From an uncultured Collinsella sp. (GTDB lineage Bacteria > Actinomycetota > Coriobacteriia > Coriobacteriales > Coriobacteriaceae), in contig UQSK01000039.1 in NCBI GenBank assembly GCA_900543605.1, forward strand, positions 1 through 16,634: 16,634 nt of DNA. Reading direction: 5' to 3'. A program made the position numbers and the translations under genes. This document shows positions 7,152 to 14,003 of the stretch, piece by piece; the first letter of the stretch is position 1, and each line of letters opens with the position of its first letter. The notes under the pieces were generated by a model. It did not search any database, was not told where the DNA came from, and was given only the letters and a program-made list of their open reading frames with translations.

Positions 7152-7689
7152 CGGAAACCTCCACGGTCTGGACGGTAGTCTTGGACGGCAAAAAACGGAC
7201 GCGCGTGGTCGTACCCGGCGTGCCGAGCATGGTGTCGCAGGCTTCCTCGATGCGCTGCTGCATCGCGGTAGCCAGAGATGCCACGTCCTTATCGTCAAGC
7301 GCGATAGCCTCGACCTTAAATCGGACGTGCGAATCGTCGGAGCCTTGGACGCGGGCCTCGACATGCTCGACCATCACGCGGTCGTCACGCTCGGCAGCAG
7401 CCCTGGCACACGAAGAAAGCGCCGCGAGCGTGACCTCGATATTGCGCTCCCCCGCCGGATGCACGCAGGACGGCTCGCGACGAGCAAACATCAGGCGGAA
7501 GAAGCTTACCAGCACGCCGATCGCCACAACTCCGCCGCATGCCGTCACGACAATGCGCGGCATGGGGTCGCGCATCAGCAGCATAAAGCGATACGTATAC
7601 GGCCCCCAAAACTGGCAGACAAGCGTACCCAGCGCAACGATGGCGGCGGCAAGATACACGATCGCTAGGGCTCGTTTGAGTACGCGCAC
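7144..7689 (-). CDS. amaP: Alkaline shock response membrane anchor protein AmaP
   Basis: This 181-aa protein has two membrane segments near its N-terminus (about 7-27 and 45-67) and a cytoplasmic alpha/beta domain (about 82-178). This matches AmaP, which tethers Asp23 to the membrane in S. aureus. It is the first gene of the amaP-DUF2273-asp23 operon and overlaps the next start codon by 8 bp. The start is GTG at 7689, with AAGGGAG 6 nt upstream. The assignment relies on topology, size and gene order, since AmaP sequences vary widely. A candidate -10 (TATAAT, 7745-7740) lies about 50 nt upstream, inside the tail of the yebC terminator. Confidence 0.82.
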   Translation of the reverse strand: MRVLKRALAIVYLAAAIVALGTLVCQFWGPYTYRFMLLMRDPMPRIVVTACGGVVAIGVLVSFFRLMFARREPSCVHPAGERNIEVTLAALSSCARAAAERDDRVMVEHVEARVQGSDDSHVRFKVEAIALDDKDVASLATAMQQRIEEACDTMLGTPGTTTRVRFLPSKTTVQTVEVSGE

Positions 7690-7739
7690 GTGGCGCTCCC
7701 TTCAAATCTCGGCTCTCGAAATGCAAAACGGTTCGCATC

Positions 7740-7745
7740 ATTATA
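7740..7745 (-). promoter_or_regulatory. Consensus -10 element upstream of amaP
   Basis: A perfect TATAAT is read on the minus strand at 7745-7740, giving a predicted start near 7733 and a leader of about 44 nt. No recognisable -35 sits 16-18 nt upstream; that space is taken by the yebC terminator stem. The element shares its first Ts with the terminator tail. Confidence 0.4.
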
Positions 7746-7786
7746 AAAGAGCCGGGTCCGGTGCTCTACGCACGCGGATCCGGCTC
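7742..7786 (-). terminator. Rho-independent terminator of yebC
   Basis: A 12-bp stem with one G-T pair (7749-7760 with 7775-7786) encloses a 14-nt loop that can itself pair. On the minus strand it is followed by TTTTATAAT. It lies 70 bp after the yebC stop codon. Confidence 0.75.
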
Positions 7787-7855
7787 ATCTATTCCACGAG
7801 GCTTGCATGCTCGCTTCATTATGCCCAGATATGCACGGCTCAATCCGTGCGGGCG

Positions 7856-8662
7856 CTACTCCTCCTCGAGGGCAGCGATGACCTCGTCGGTCATGTCCAT
7901 GGTGCTGTAGACGTCCTGGACGTCGTCGAGCTCCTCAAGACGGTCGATGAGACGCTGAACCTTCTTGGCGTCGGCGCCAGAAACCTCGGTCGGGGTGGTC
8001 GGGACCATGGTGGTCTCGGAGCCCTTGACCTGGACGCCCTGCTCCTCGAGTGCCTTGGAGACAGCCATAACGTCGTTGGCAGCAGTCCAGACGATCCACT
8101 CCTCGCCGGCGTCCTCGTAGTCCTCGCCACCGGCCTCGGCGATGGCCATCATGAACTCATCCTCGTCACCGGCAGCACCGTTGGCGATCATGGTCTCCTT
8201 CTTGGCGTTCTCGTCCAGGATCTCCTTGGCGACGACGATCTGGCCCTTGCGCTCAAACTGGAAGGCAACGGAGCCCGAGGTGCCCAGGTTACCACCAGCG
8301 TGGGAGAAGGCGGAACGGACATCGGCGGCGGTGCGGTTGCGGTTGTCGGTCAGGCAGTCAACGTAGACGGCGACACCGGCGGGACCGTAGCCCTCGTACA
8401 CGATGTTCTCGTAGACGGCAGCGTCAGCACCCGAACCAAATGCCTTGTCGATAGCGGACTTGATCTTGTCCTTGGGCATGGACTGAGCCTTGGCCTTGGC
8501 GACGGCAGCGGCGAGGCTGGCGTTGTTCTCGGGCAGCGGGTCGCCGCCGAGACGGGCAGCAACGGTGATGTTGCGGCTGAGCTTGGAGAAGAGGGCGGAA
8601 CGCTTGGCGTCCTGCGCGCCCTTACGATGCTTGGTTGTGGCCCACTTAGAGTGTCCGGACAT
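7856..8662 (-). CDS. yebC: YebC/PmpR family DNA-binding or translation-associated regulator
   Basis: This 268-aa protein starts with the family hallmark MSGHSKWATTKHRKG and contains GYGPAGVAVYVDCLTDNRNRT (88-108 region) and HAGGNLGTSGSVAFQFERKG (121-140), all diagnostic of YebC/TACO1. Members have been described as transcriptional regulators, and more recent work links the family to translation of proline-rich stretches. It is longer than the usual 240-250 aa because of a Lys/Glu-rich insert at about 150-165 and an acidic stretch (166-188). The ATG at 8662 has AGGAG 6 nt upstream. It appears to be a single gene with its own promoter region and terminator; the common neighbour ruvC is not present here. 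Confidence 0.95.
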   Translation of the reverse strand: MSGHSKWATTKHRKGAQDAKRSALFSKLSRNITVAARLGGDPLPENNASLAAAVAKAKAQSMPKDKIKSAIDKAFGSGADAAVYENIVYEGYGPAGVAVYVDCLTDNRNRTAADVRSAFSHAGGNLGTSGSVAFQFERKGQIVVAKEILDENAKKETMIANGAAGDEDEFMMAIAEAGGEDYEDAGEEWIVWTAANDVMAVSKALEEQGVQVKGSETTMVPTTPTEVSGADAKKVQRLIDRLEELDDVQDVYSTMDMTDEVIAALEEE

Positions 8663-8730
8663 ACGTGTCTCCTATCGGTTTCGACCTAAAGCCCAGCGTG
8701 AATGCTCGGGCAATATAAACAAACGTCGTT

Positions 8731-8759
8731 ATGATATACCTACTGGCCTGCGAGATAAA
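8731..8759 (-). promoter_or_regulatory. Candidate promoter of yebC
   Basis: On the minus strand TTTATC (8759-8754) and TATCAT (8736-8731) are 17 nt apart; the -10 matches consensus at five of six bases, the -35 poorly. The implied leader is about 62 nt. Confidence 0.35.
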
Positions 8760-8793
8760 CCCCAAAATGAAGGCGTCGTGATGATGTCACCCT

Positions 8794-8826
8794 TTGGTGC
8801 AAAGAAACCTGGCCTCAATGCACCAA
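8794..8826. repeat. Perfect 8-bp inverted repeat TTGGTGCA / TGCACCAA
   Basis: Arms at 8794-8801 and 8819-8826 are separated by 17 nt and end one base before the stop codon of the minus-strand DUF6020 gene. Neither strand has a T-rich tail, so it may be a weak or rho-dependent 3' hairpin. The loop lacks the GTCCC core of the other hairpins. Confidence 0.4.
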
Positions 8827-8827
8827 G

Positions 8828-11011
8828 TTAGAACCAGAGGAAGTCACTGCGGGTGACGGTGGCGCCGATGGCGAAGGGCATGCAGGCGATGACCGGATAC
8901 AGGTAGCGCATGTAAGTCGAGCCGTTGCACGGGCCAATCAGGCACACGGCGAGCACGCCCAACAGCGGCACCGAGATCGCCAGCGCACGCCATGAATGAC
9001 GACGCAGCAGGTAGACCACCACGGCGATCATGATCCACACATAGGTGGCCGAGCTCATGGTGAGCGAGATAAACGGGATGCGCTGCACCGCCACGCGGTA
9101 CAGGTTGATCAGGTGGTCGCACCAGCGCACAACCTTGCTATCGACCGGATGGAAGTCGAAGTACTTGAGGTTATCGGGCTTCGCCATAATCTCGGCACTG
9201 CGCGCCGTGCTGTAAACCCACGCATCGCGGGCACTCGGATAAAAGTAGCCGTAGTAGTTATTGATGAGCGCCGAGATATAGCACTCGGGATCCTTTTTGA
9301 ACATCTGAGCCCACGCCTCAAAATAAGCCTTGATGTCCTCCTGCGAGGCGTATTCGTTAAAGCAATTTTTGACGGCGTCCGACTTATCCGGGTTGTAACG
9401 GCGGCCCAGATTCTCGTACTTGAGCACACGGTCGATCACGGCACGCTCTTCGTCGGTCACCAAGCCGTCGCATGGAGCCTCCACGATGGTGCCGTCCTCC
9501 TTAACCGTGGGGTTGACGCCCGAGTTGAGGCCGTCGTGCTTTTGGACGAAACGAGCCGTCTGCTGGAACGGAATCGAGAGGATTTCGCGCTTGGAACCAG
9601 GCGTGATGTCGTGCGCCGGCATAAAGACCTTGGTGAAGTACATATTAGAGGCAAGGCAGAGTGCAAGCACCGCAAGAACTCCCACCCAGCGGAAACGCGG
9701 GATGGCGCCCGAAAGCGCAGCACCAGCCTGCTTGGCTGCACGACGAGCCACATACGCATCCCATGCGCAAAACGCCGCCGCGATTACGCATGCCGCCAGG
9801 GGAAACACCAGGCCGCCGTTGCGCAGAAACGTGGAACCCGTGGCGCCTAGAGCAAGCAGCAGCCAGTCATGGCGCGCAAAGAGCACGGGCCTCTGTTCGC
9901 CCGCACGCTCGGCATTGGCATCGCGACGGGGCAGGCCGCATGCCACGAGCTTCACGGTCTGCACCAACAGCACCAAAAACGCGTCGGCAAACAGCACATC
10001 TTTGGTAAGCAGGGCCGCGTAGTTGGAGAACATGGGCATAAACACAAAGAACAGCAAGATCACGCCGCGGACCGGCAGGCTCACGCCCAGCTTGCGCAGC
10101 GACGAGATGGAATAGGCCATGCAGGCGGCCGTAATGATGAACTGAGCGCAGGTGTAGATGGCAAGACCTGCGTTGGCGCTGTTGAACAGTGAAAGCCCCA
10201 GCTGGACGCACGAACCGATGATAGCCGTGTGCACCACGGGGTGATGTCCGTTGAGCAACACGTTGGGATTGAGCAGGCGCAGGTAGTCACTCGTACCGTT
10301 GGGGTAGTTGAACCACTGGCGAATCTGCGCACCCGTATCTCCCATAAAAAGGCCGGGCAGCGAAGCGATGAGCGTGGGCGCCCAGGCGACCATAAGCACC
10401 AGGAAGGGCCCGGCAAAGGGATGGACCGAGAGCACGGCGTGAGCCACACGCCATATGCGACCAAAGTGCGCTTCGGAAAACGGAATGCGCCGAGAGCTCA
10501 GCCAATCTAGACACTCAAAGGCAAGGTAGAAGGCAACGACCGCCAAGAGCATCCAGCCCGCGCCGCCAATCCAGGCGCAGATGATGCGGGCTTTGTCTCC
10601 AAGGACAATCTCGGCCGAATCGGTGAGGTCGTAGCTGCGGCCGAACACCATGCAGATGGCGAAGAACAGCGACGGCAGAATGATCGATGGACGCCAGGTG
10701 TCGCCACGGCCAAAGAACACGTAGCGAAACGGCAAGGTGAGCAGGCAGGCGAGTGCAAGCAGCATGACCGCGTCGGTATGGCCGGCAAACGAGAGGAGCA
10801 CCTCGTAGCACACGTACAGCATGCCCGAGGCTTTGGGGTCAATCGCCAAGACTGCGTTGCTCGACACCGGGGCGGGATCGATGGAAAACGCCGTGGTTGC
10901 CAACAGCGCGAGCAAAAATGCGATGAGCGTCTGCTTGGCGGGGTAGCGCTTAAACCAGACGATGCGGGCAGCGTCGCGCGCAGCCGTTGTGGAGAGGTCG
11001 GAATCCTTCAC
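8828..11011 (-). CDS. DUF6020 family polytopic membrane protein, possible GT-C type glycosyltransferase
   Basis: This 727-aa protein has about a dozen membrane segments. Most lie in the first 465 residues and three more at about 650-718; a large extracytoplasmic domain (about 465-645) comes between them. It resembles proteins annotated as DUF6020, seen in Gram-positive gut bacteria. The layout and an acidic loop motif after an early membrane segment (MGDTG, 223-227, followed by NPNVLLNGHHPVVHT at 248-262) resemble GT-C enzymes, which move sugars from polyprenyl carriers outside the membrane. That function is inferred, not shown. The start is GTG at 11011 with an AAAGG-like site about 10 nt upstream; no better start is visible. 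It lies 74 bp downstream of lgt, separated from it by a hairpin. Confidence 0.8.
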   Translation of the reverse strand: MKDSDLSTTAARDAARIVWFKRYPAKQTLIAFLLALLATTAFSIDPAPVSSNAVLAIDPKASGMLYVCYEVLLSFAGHTDAVMLLALACLLTLPFRYVFFGRGDTWRPSIILPSLFFAICMVFGRSYDLTDSAEIVLGDKARIICAWIGGAGWMLLAVVAFYLAFECLDWLSSRRIPFSEAHFGRIWRVAHAVLSVHPFAGPFLVLMVAWAPTLIASLPGLFMGDTGAQIRQWFNYPNGTSDYLRLLNPNVLLNGHHPVVHTAIIGSCVQLGLSLFNSANAGLAIYTCAQFIITAACMAYSISSLRKLGVSLPVRGVILLFFVFMPMFSNYAALLTKDVLFADAFLVLLVQTVKLVACGLPRRDANAERAGEQRPVLFARHDWLLLALGATGSTFLRNGGLVFPLAACVIAAAFCAWDAYVARRAAKQAGAALSGAIPRFRWVGVLAVLALCLASNMYFTKVFMPAHDITPGSKREILSIPFQQTARFVQKHDGLNSGVNPTVKEDGTIVEAPCDGLVTDEERAVIDRVLKYENLGRRYNPDKSDAVKNCFNEYASQEDIKAYFEAWAQMFKKDPECYISALINNYYGYFYPSARDAWVYSTARSAEIMAKPDNLKYFDFHPVDSKVVRWCDHLINLYRVAVQRIPFISLTMSSATYVWIMIAVVVYLLRRHSWRALAISVPLLGVLAVCLIGPCNGSTYMRYLYPVIACMPFAIGATVTRSDFLWF

Positions 11012-11051
11012 AGTCCGAAAGCCTTTCTAGAAACCTATCAAACTCGGCAAG

Positions 11052-11086
11052 ATCACCACAAAGGTGCCTGTCCCCTTTGTGGTGAT
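11052..11086 (+). repeat. REP-like hairpin with conserved GTCCC loop, copy C
   Basis: A perfect 12-bp stem (11052-11063 with 11075-11086) encloses GTGCCTGTCCC. Counting the innermost G-C pair as loop gives GGTGCCTGTCCCC, which lines up with the 13-nt loops of copies A and B. The last base of the repeat is also the last base of the lgt stop codon. With no T-rich tail on the minus strand it is not a typical terminator, though it could attenuate read-through into the next gene. Confidence 0.65.
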
Positions 11087-11907
11087 TAGGCGTCGAGGTA
11101 GATGCGCTGGGGACGGTTGCGGCGGAGGGCAAAGACGACGAGCGCCAGGCCCGCAATCACGAGTGGCAGGCTCAACAGCTGACCCATGGTGATGACGCCG
11201 CCCAGCAGATAGCCCAGCTGGGCATCGGGCACGCGCACAAACTCAACGAGGAAGCGGACGATGCCGTAACCCATCACAAACACGCCCATAAACGTGCCCT
11301 GGGGCAGCAGCGGTTTTTTGCGGCTGAGCACCTGCAGAATGCAGAAGAGCACAATGCCCTCGAGAAATGCCTCGTAGAGCTGGGAGGGATGACGCGGCAT
11401 ATCGCCCGCGGTGCCGCCAAAGATCACGCCCCAGGGCAGATCGGTCGGCTTGCCCCACAGCTCGCCGTTGACAAAGTTGGCGCAGCGGCCCAGGCACAGG
11501 GCCAGCGGAGCACCGATGACCGCGAGGTCTGCCAAAGTCCACGCATCGAGCTTGTACATGCGGCACACGAGCACGCCGCCGATGATGCCGCCCACCAGGC
11601 CACCATGAAAACTCATGCCGCCCTCGTTGGTGGCAAAGATCTCGAGCGGATGCGTCCAGTAGTAGCCGTCGCCGTAGAAAATGACGTAGAACAGGCGGGC
11701 GCCAATGATAAGGCCAAAGACCACGCCGACCACGACACTCGTCAGGTCATCAATCGTGATGTTAAAACCCCAGCGACGCTGCGTGCGGTACATGACAACC
11801 GCCGTGAGCAGGGCGCCGACCACATAGGCCAGACCATACCAGTAAATCGTGATAGGCCCCGCCGAAATCGCGACGGGATCAAGCATATGGTAGAAGTCGT
11901 TGAGCAT
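11086..11907 (-). CDS. lgt: Prolipoprotein diacylglyceryl transferase Lgt
   Basis: This 273-aa integral membrane enzyme transfers diacylglycerol from phosphatidylglycerol to the lipobox cysteine of prolipoproteins, the first step of lipoprotein maturation. Diagnostic features are GGMSFHGG with His101, the Lgt signature GRCANFVNGELWG with Arg141 and Glu149, HPSQLYEAFLEG (173-184), and Arg225 in VEFVRVPD. About seven membrane segments are spread over the full length, which is normal for the family. The ATG at 11907 has AGGAGGG 5 nt upstream; the open frame extends to 11982 but without a ribosome site. It ends in REP-like copy C. Confidence 0.96.
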   Translation of the reverse strand: MLNDFYHMLDPVAISAGPITIYWYGLAYVVGALLTAVVMYRTQRRWGFNITIDDLTSVVVGVVFGLIIGARLFYVIFYGDGYYWTHPLEIFATNEGGMSFHGGLVGGIIGGVLVCRMYKLDAWTLADLAVIGAPLALCLGRCANFVNGELWGKPTDLPWGVIFGGTAGDMPRHPSQLYEAFLEGIVLFCILQVLSRKKPLLPQGTFMGVFVMGYGIVRFLVEFVRVPDAQLGYLLGGVITMGQLLSLPLVIAGLALVVFALRRNRPQRIYLDA

Positions 11908-11930
11908 GTCGACCCTCCTACTCCCTACAT

Positions 11931-11970
11931 ACAAATGCGGCCGCGGGCCTTGCGCTCGCAGCCGCATATT
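11931..11970 (-). terminator. Probable terminator after the NifU-domain gene
   Basis: A 7-bp stem (ATGCGGC 11935-11941 with GCCGCAT 11961-11967) has further GC pairing possible inside the loop. Read on the minus strand it is followed by TTGTATGT, 50 bp after the NifU-domain stop codon and just before the lgt ribosome site. The tail is weak. Confidence 0.5.
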
Positions 11971-12016
11971 TGGGCGTAACATCTATGCGGAGTATGCCGT
12001 CAGGAGCTTTCGCATC

Positions 12017-12295
12017 TTAGAACGGCACGTACTCGTCGTACAGGTCCTCGGCCTCGCCGGAAGCATTGACCTGCTCAACGCGGGTAACGCCGGGCACATG
12101 CTCCTTCAGGATACGCTCAATACCCATGGACAGGGTCAGCGAGCTCATGGGGCAGCCGGCGCAAGCGCCCTGCAGCTCCAGTTTGACGACGCCCTCGTCG
12201 TCAACGCCCACATACTCCATATCGCCGCCGTCGGCCTGCAGGTTGGGGCGAATCTCTTCAAGAACCTTCTTAAGCAGCTCTTCGTTAACAGCCAC
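12017..12295 (-). CDS. NifU C-terminal domain (Nfu-type) Fe-S cluster protein
   Basis: This 92-aa protein is a stand-alone NifU C-terminal domain. Such proteins carry or deliver [4Fe-4S] clusters. It has the full family core: the LQADGGDMEYVGVDD strand region (19-33), the cluster-binding C45-x2-C48 motif in GACAGCPMSS, and an amphipathic helix with GIERILKEHVPGV (58-70). The last 12 residues are acidic. The start is GTG at 12295 with AGGAG 5 nt upstream. It is not next to suf or isc genes. A 16-bp perfect palindrome lies about 23 nt upstream of the start. Confidence 0.93.
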   Translation of the reverse strand: MAVNEELLKKVLEEIRPNLQADGGDMEYVGVDDEGVVKLELQGACAGCPMSSLTLSMGIERILKEHVPGVTRVEQVNASGEAEDLYDEYVPF

Positions 12296-12317
12296 AGGGG
12301 CTCCTTTCTCACAATTA

Positions 12318-12333
12318 CGCGGGCGCGCCCGCG
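12318..12333. repeat. 16-bp perfect palindrome upstream of the NifU-domain gene
   Basis: CGCGGGCGCGCCCGCG is fully self-complementary and lies 23-38 nt upstream of the GTG start, probably within the 5' leader. It could fold into a tight hairpin, be a protein site, or end transcripts from the dCMP deaminase gene. The rest of 12296-12467 holds no gene; a degenerate copy of the GTCCC loop (minus strand, about 12411-12433) lies there without a pairing stem. Confidence 0.45.
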
Positions 12334-12467
12334 GACAGAAGCTATGTTACTACAGCCATGTACCCGCTCACGAGCCGTCCATGCGCGCAGACGTGACTTT
12401 CACGAGTAGTCAATTTGGGACGGGGCTCTTTTAGCTGCCTTTTGTTGCCAGCTAGCGTTGCCACGCG

Positions 12468-12992
12468 CTACTGCTGAGCCTGCCCCTCGGTGCCGATCTG
12501 AACATCGACGATGACCTGGCGGTAGCTGATGCCGCAGGAGTCGAGAATGCGGCGACTGATACGGCCGTCATCGGTGTCGGCATACTTATTGTCCAGGTAG
12601 ACGACCTCGCCCACGCCCACCTGCGCCAGGATCTTGGCGCAGTCGTGGCACGGGAACAGCGTGACGTAGACCGTGGAACCCTCGAGGTCTTTGAGCGAGC
12701 CGCGGTAGTTGAGCACGGCGTTGGCCTCGGCATGCACCACGTAGTTGTGCTTATCCTGCAACGGGTCGTCGCTCGTGCCCCATGGGAAAAAGTCGTCGTT
12801 GAGCGCCGAGGGCGTACCGTTGTAGCCCACCGAAAGGATGCGGTGGTTGGTGTTGGCGATGCACGCGCCCACCTGCGTGTTGGGGTCCTTGCTGCGGCGC
12901 TGCGCGGCGATGGCCACGCTCATAAAGAACTCGTCCCAGCTAATAACGTCGCGGCGCTTGCCCGACGCGGTTTGATGAAGATCGTCCGACAT
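12468..12992 (-). CDS. Deoxycytidylate (dCMP) deaminase, ComEB-like
   Basis: This 174-aa zinc enzyme converts dCMP to dUMP, feeding thymidylate synthesis. The deaminase zinc site is complete: HAEANAVLN (His88 ligand, Glu90 proton shuttle) and PCHDC (Cys115 and Cys118). The substrate-side features SKDPNTQVGACI (35-45) and GYNGTP (56-61) match dCMP rather than cytidine deaminases. Length is typical. The ATG at 12992 was chosen because GGAGGTG lies about 6 nt upstream; the frame is open to 13073 but has no other ribosome site. It is 83 bp downstream of coaX with no clear terminator between, so read-through from coaX is possible as well as use of its own promoter. Confidence 0.93.
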   Translation of the reverse strand: MSDDLHQTASGKRRDVISWDEFFMSVAIAAQRRSKDPNTQVGACIANTNHRILSVGYNGTPSALNDDFFPWGTSDDPLQDKHNYVVHAEANAVLNYRGSLKDLEGSTVYVTLFPCHDCAKILAQVGVGEVVYLDNKYADTDDGRISRRILDSCGISYRQVIVDVQIGTEGQAQQ

Positions 12993-13026
12993 GGCAGACA
13001 CCTCCGAAATCGCAATAGTTTGACCC

Positions 13027-13035
13027 ATTGTAGCA
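13027..13035 (-). promoter_or_regulatory. Extended -10 promoter of the dCMP deaminase gene
   Basis: Read on the minus strand, TGCTACAAT (13035-13027) is an extended -10 element with five of six consensus bases. It predicts a start near 13020 and a leader of about 28 nt. No good -35 is present, which is common with extended -10 promoters. Confidence 0.5.
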
Positions 13036-13075
13036 GGTGGAAGGCGGAGACGTTTTTGTCCCATCACCCCCATCG

Positions 13076-13927
13076 CTACGCGCGACGGGGCTTTTGGTTG
13101 ATGTGGTAGAGCTCGGCGAGACCCCGCAACGTCAGCGCGTCGTCGACCGTCAGGCTATGGCCGACCAGTGCCGCAAGCGCCTTGGCATCGTCGCCGGTAA
13201 TGACGATGGGCACATCGCCCTCCCCCGCGGCCTTGGTCGCGCGCATCTCGGCGAGCACCATGTCGAGCATGCCGTCGATGCGTGCCACCTCGCCCAGAAC
13301 CACGCCCGAGCGCATGGCCTCACGCGTGTTGCGACCGATCACATGCGTGGGTGCCGAGGGCTCGACCTGCGGCAGGCGCGCCGCAGCAGCCGAAAGCGAG
13401 CGGGCGCCAAGCGCCAGACCCGGCGCGATGACGCCGCCCACAAAGGTACCGTGCGCGTCGATGACCTCGATATTGGTCGTTGTACCCAGGTCGATCACGA
13501 TACAGGGAGAGCCATAGACGGCGCGTGCCGCCACGGCATCGGCGATGCGGTCGGGGCCGATCTCGGCCGGATCGTCGTAGTGCACGGGCATGCCGGTCTT
13601 GAGGCCCGGCCCCACGGTGAGCACGCGCCCCGTGCAGGTACGGGAAAGAGCCGCCTTCCACGGGCGTTCGAGCGCCGGCACCACGCAGCTCAGCACTGCG
13701 GCCGCGGGAACGAGCGCGCCGGGCATGCCCGCATCGGCCGCCAGCGCGCCCATGACCTGCGCGAGCCTCATGCGCGCCTCGTCGGCTGTAATGCTCGGCG
13801 GCGTCGTGATCTCGCACGTCGCAAGCGGGCATTCCTGCGCCGCGGCCGAATCCTCGGCAAACAGGCCAAAGCGAATGAACGTGTTGCCCACGTCGACCGT
13901 CAATATGTATGCGCACCCATTAAGCAT
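13076..13927 (-). CDS. coaX: Type III pantothenate kinase CoaX
   Basis: This 283-aa enzyme phosphorylates pantothenate, the first step of coenzyme A synthesis. It belongs to the ASKHA fold. Family landmarks are the N-terminal phosphate loop DVGNT (12-16), GPDRIADAVAA (124-134), the IDLGTTTNIEVID phosphate segment (145-157, usually closer to DxGTATTxD), and GGVIAPGLALGARSLS (164-179). Its length is slightly above the usual 255-265 aa. The ATG at 13927 has AAAGGAG 8 nt upstream; the frame is open to 13981 without a ribosome site. It is divergent from the OPT transporter gene and upstream of the dCMP deaminase gene. BirA, a frequent neighbour elsewhere, is absent here. Confidence 0.95.
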   Translation of the reverse strand: MLNGCAYILTVDVGNTFIRFGLFAEDSAAAQECPLATCEITTPPSITADEARMRLAQVMGALAADAGMPGALVPAAAVLSCVVPALERPWKAALSRTCTGRVLTVGPGLKTGMPVHYDDPAEIGPDRIADAVAARAVYGSPCIVIDLGTTTNIEVIDAHGTFVGGVIAPGLALGARSLSAAAARLPQVEPSAPTHVIGRNTREAMRSGVVLGEVARIDGMLDMVLAEMRATKAAGEGDVPIVITGDDAKALAALVGHSLTVDDALTLRGLAELYHINQKPRRA

Positions 13928-13954
13928 CGTCGGCGCTCCTTTCGTCTGCCCAGC

Positions 13955-13960
13955 AGTATA
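13955..13960 (-). promoter_or_regulatory. Candidate -10 of coaX
   Basis: TATACT is read on the minus strand at 13960-13955, giving a start near 13948 and a leader of about 20 nt. The -35 position falls over the right-to-left dyad at 13976-13993 and is not a consensus match. Confidence 0.4.
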
Positions 13961-13975
13961 TCGCCTACCTAAACC

Positions 13976-13993
13976 AGTCATCCCGAAATGACT
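13976..13993. promoter_or_regulatory. Dyad AGTCAT-N6-ATGACT between divergent promoters
   Basis: Two perfect 6-bp inverted arms with a 6-nt spacer lie midway between two face-to-face TATACT elements (13955-13960 minus and 14004-14009 plus). The dyad covers the -35 position of both, so a bound regulator could act on coaX and the OPT gene together. Confidence 0.4.
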
Positions 13994-14003
13994 AGCTTGC
14001 GGT

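Noticed and set aside
7049..8689. 546-aa plus-strand frame opposite amaP and yebC
   Set aside because: It crosses two well-supported genes and an intergenic terminator on the other strand; the protein is low in family-like features.
12397..12412. Short inverted repeat around CGTGA-like arms and nearby AGCTG/CAGCT arms after the dCMP deaminase gene
   Set aside because: Arms of 5 bp without a T-rich tail are expected by chance, so I do not call a terminator.
13037..13972. 311-aa plus-strand frame opposite coaX
   Set aside because: It is the antisense shadow of CoaX, whose motifs are clear.
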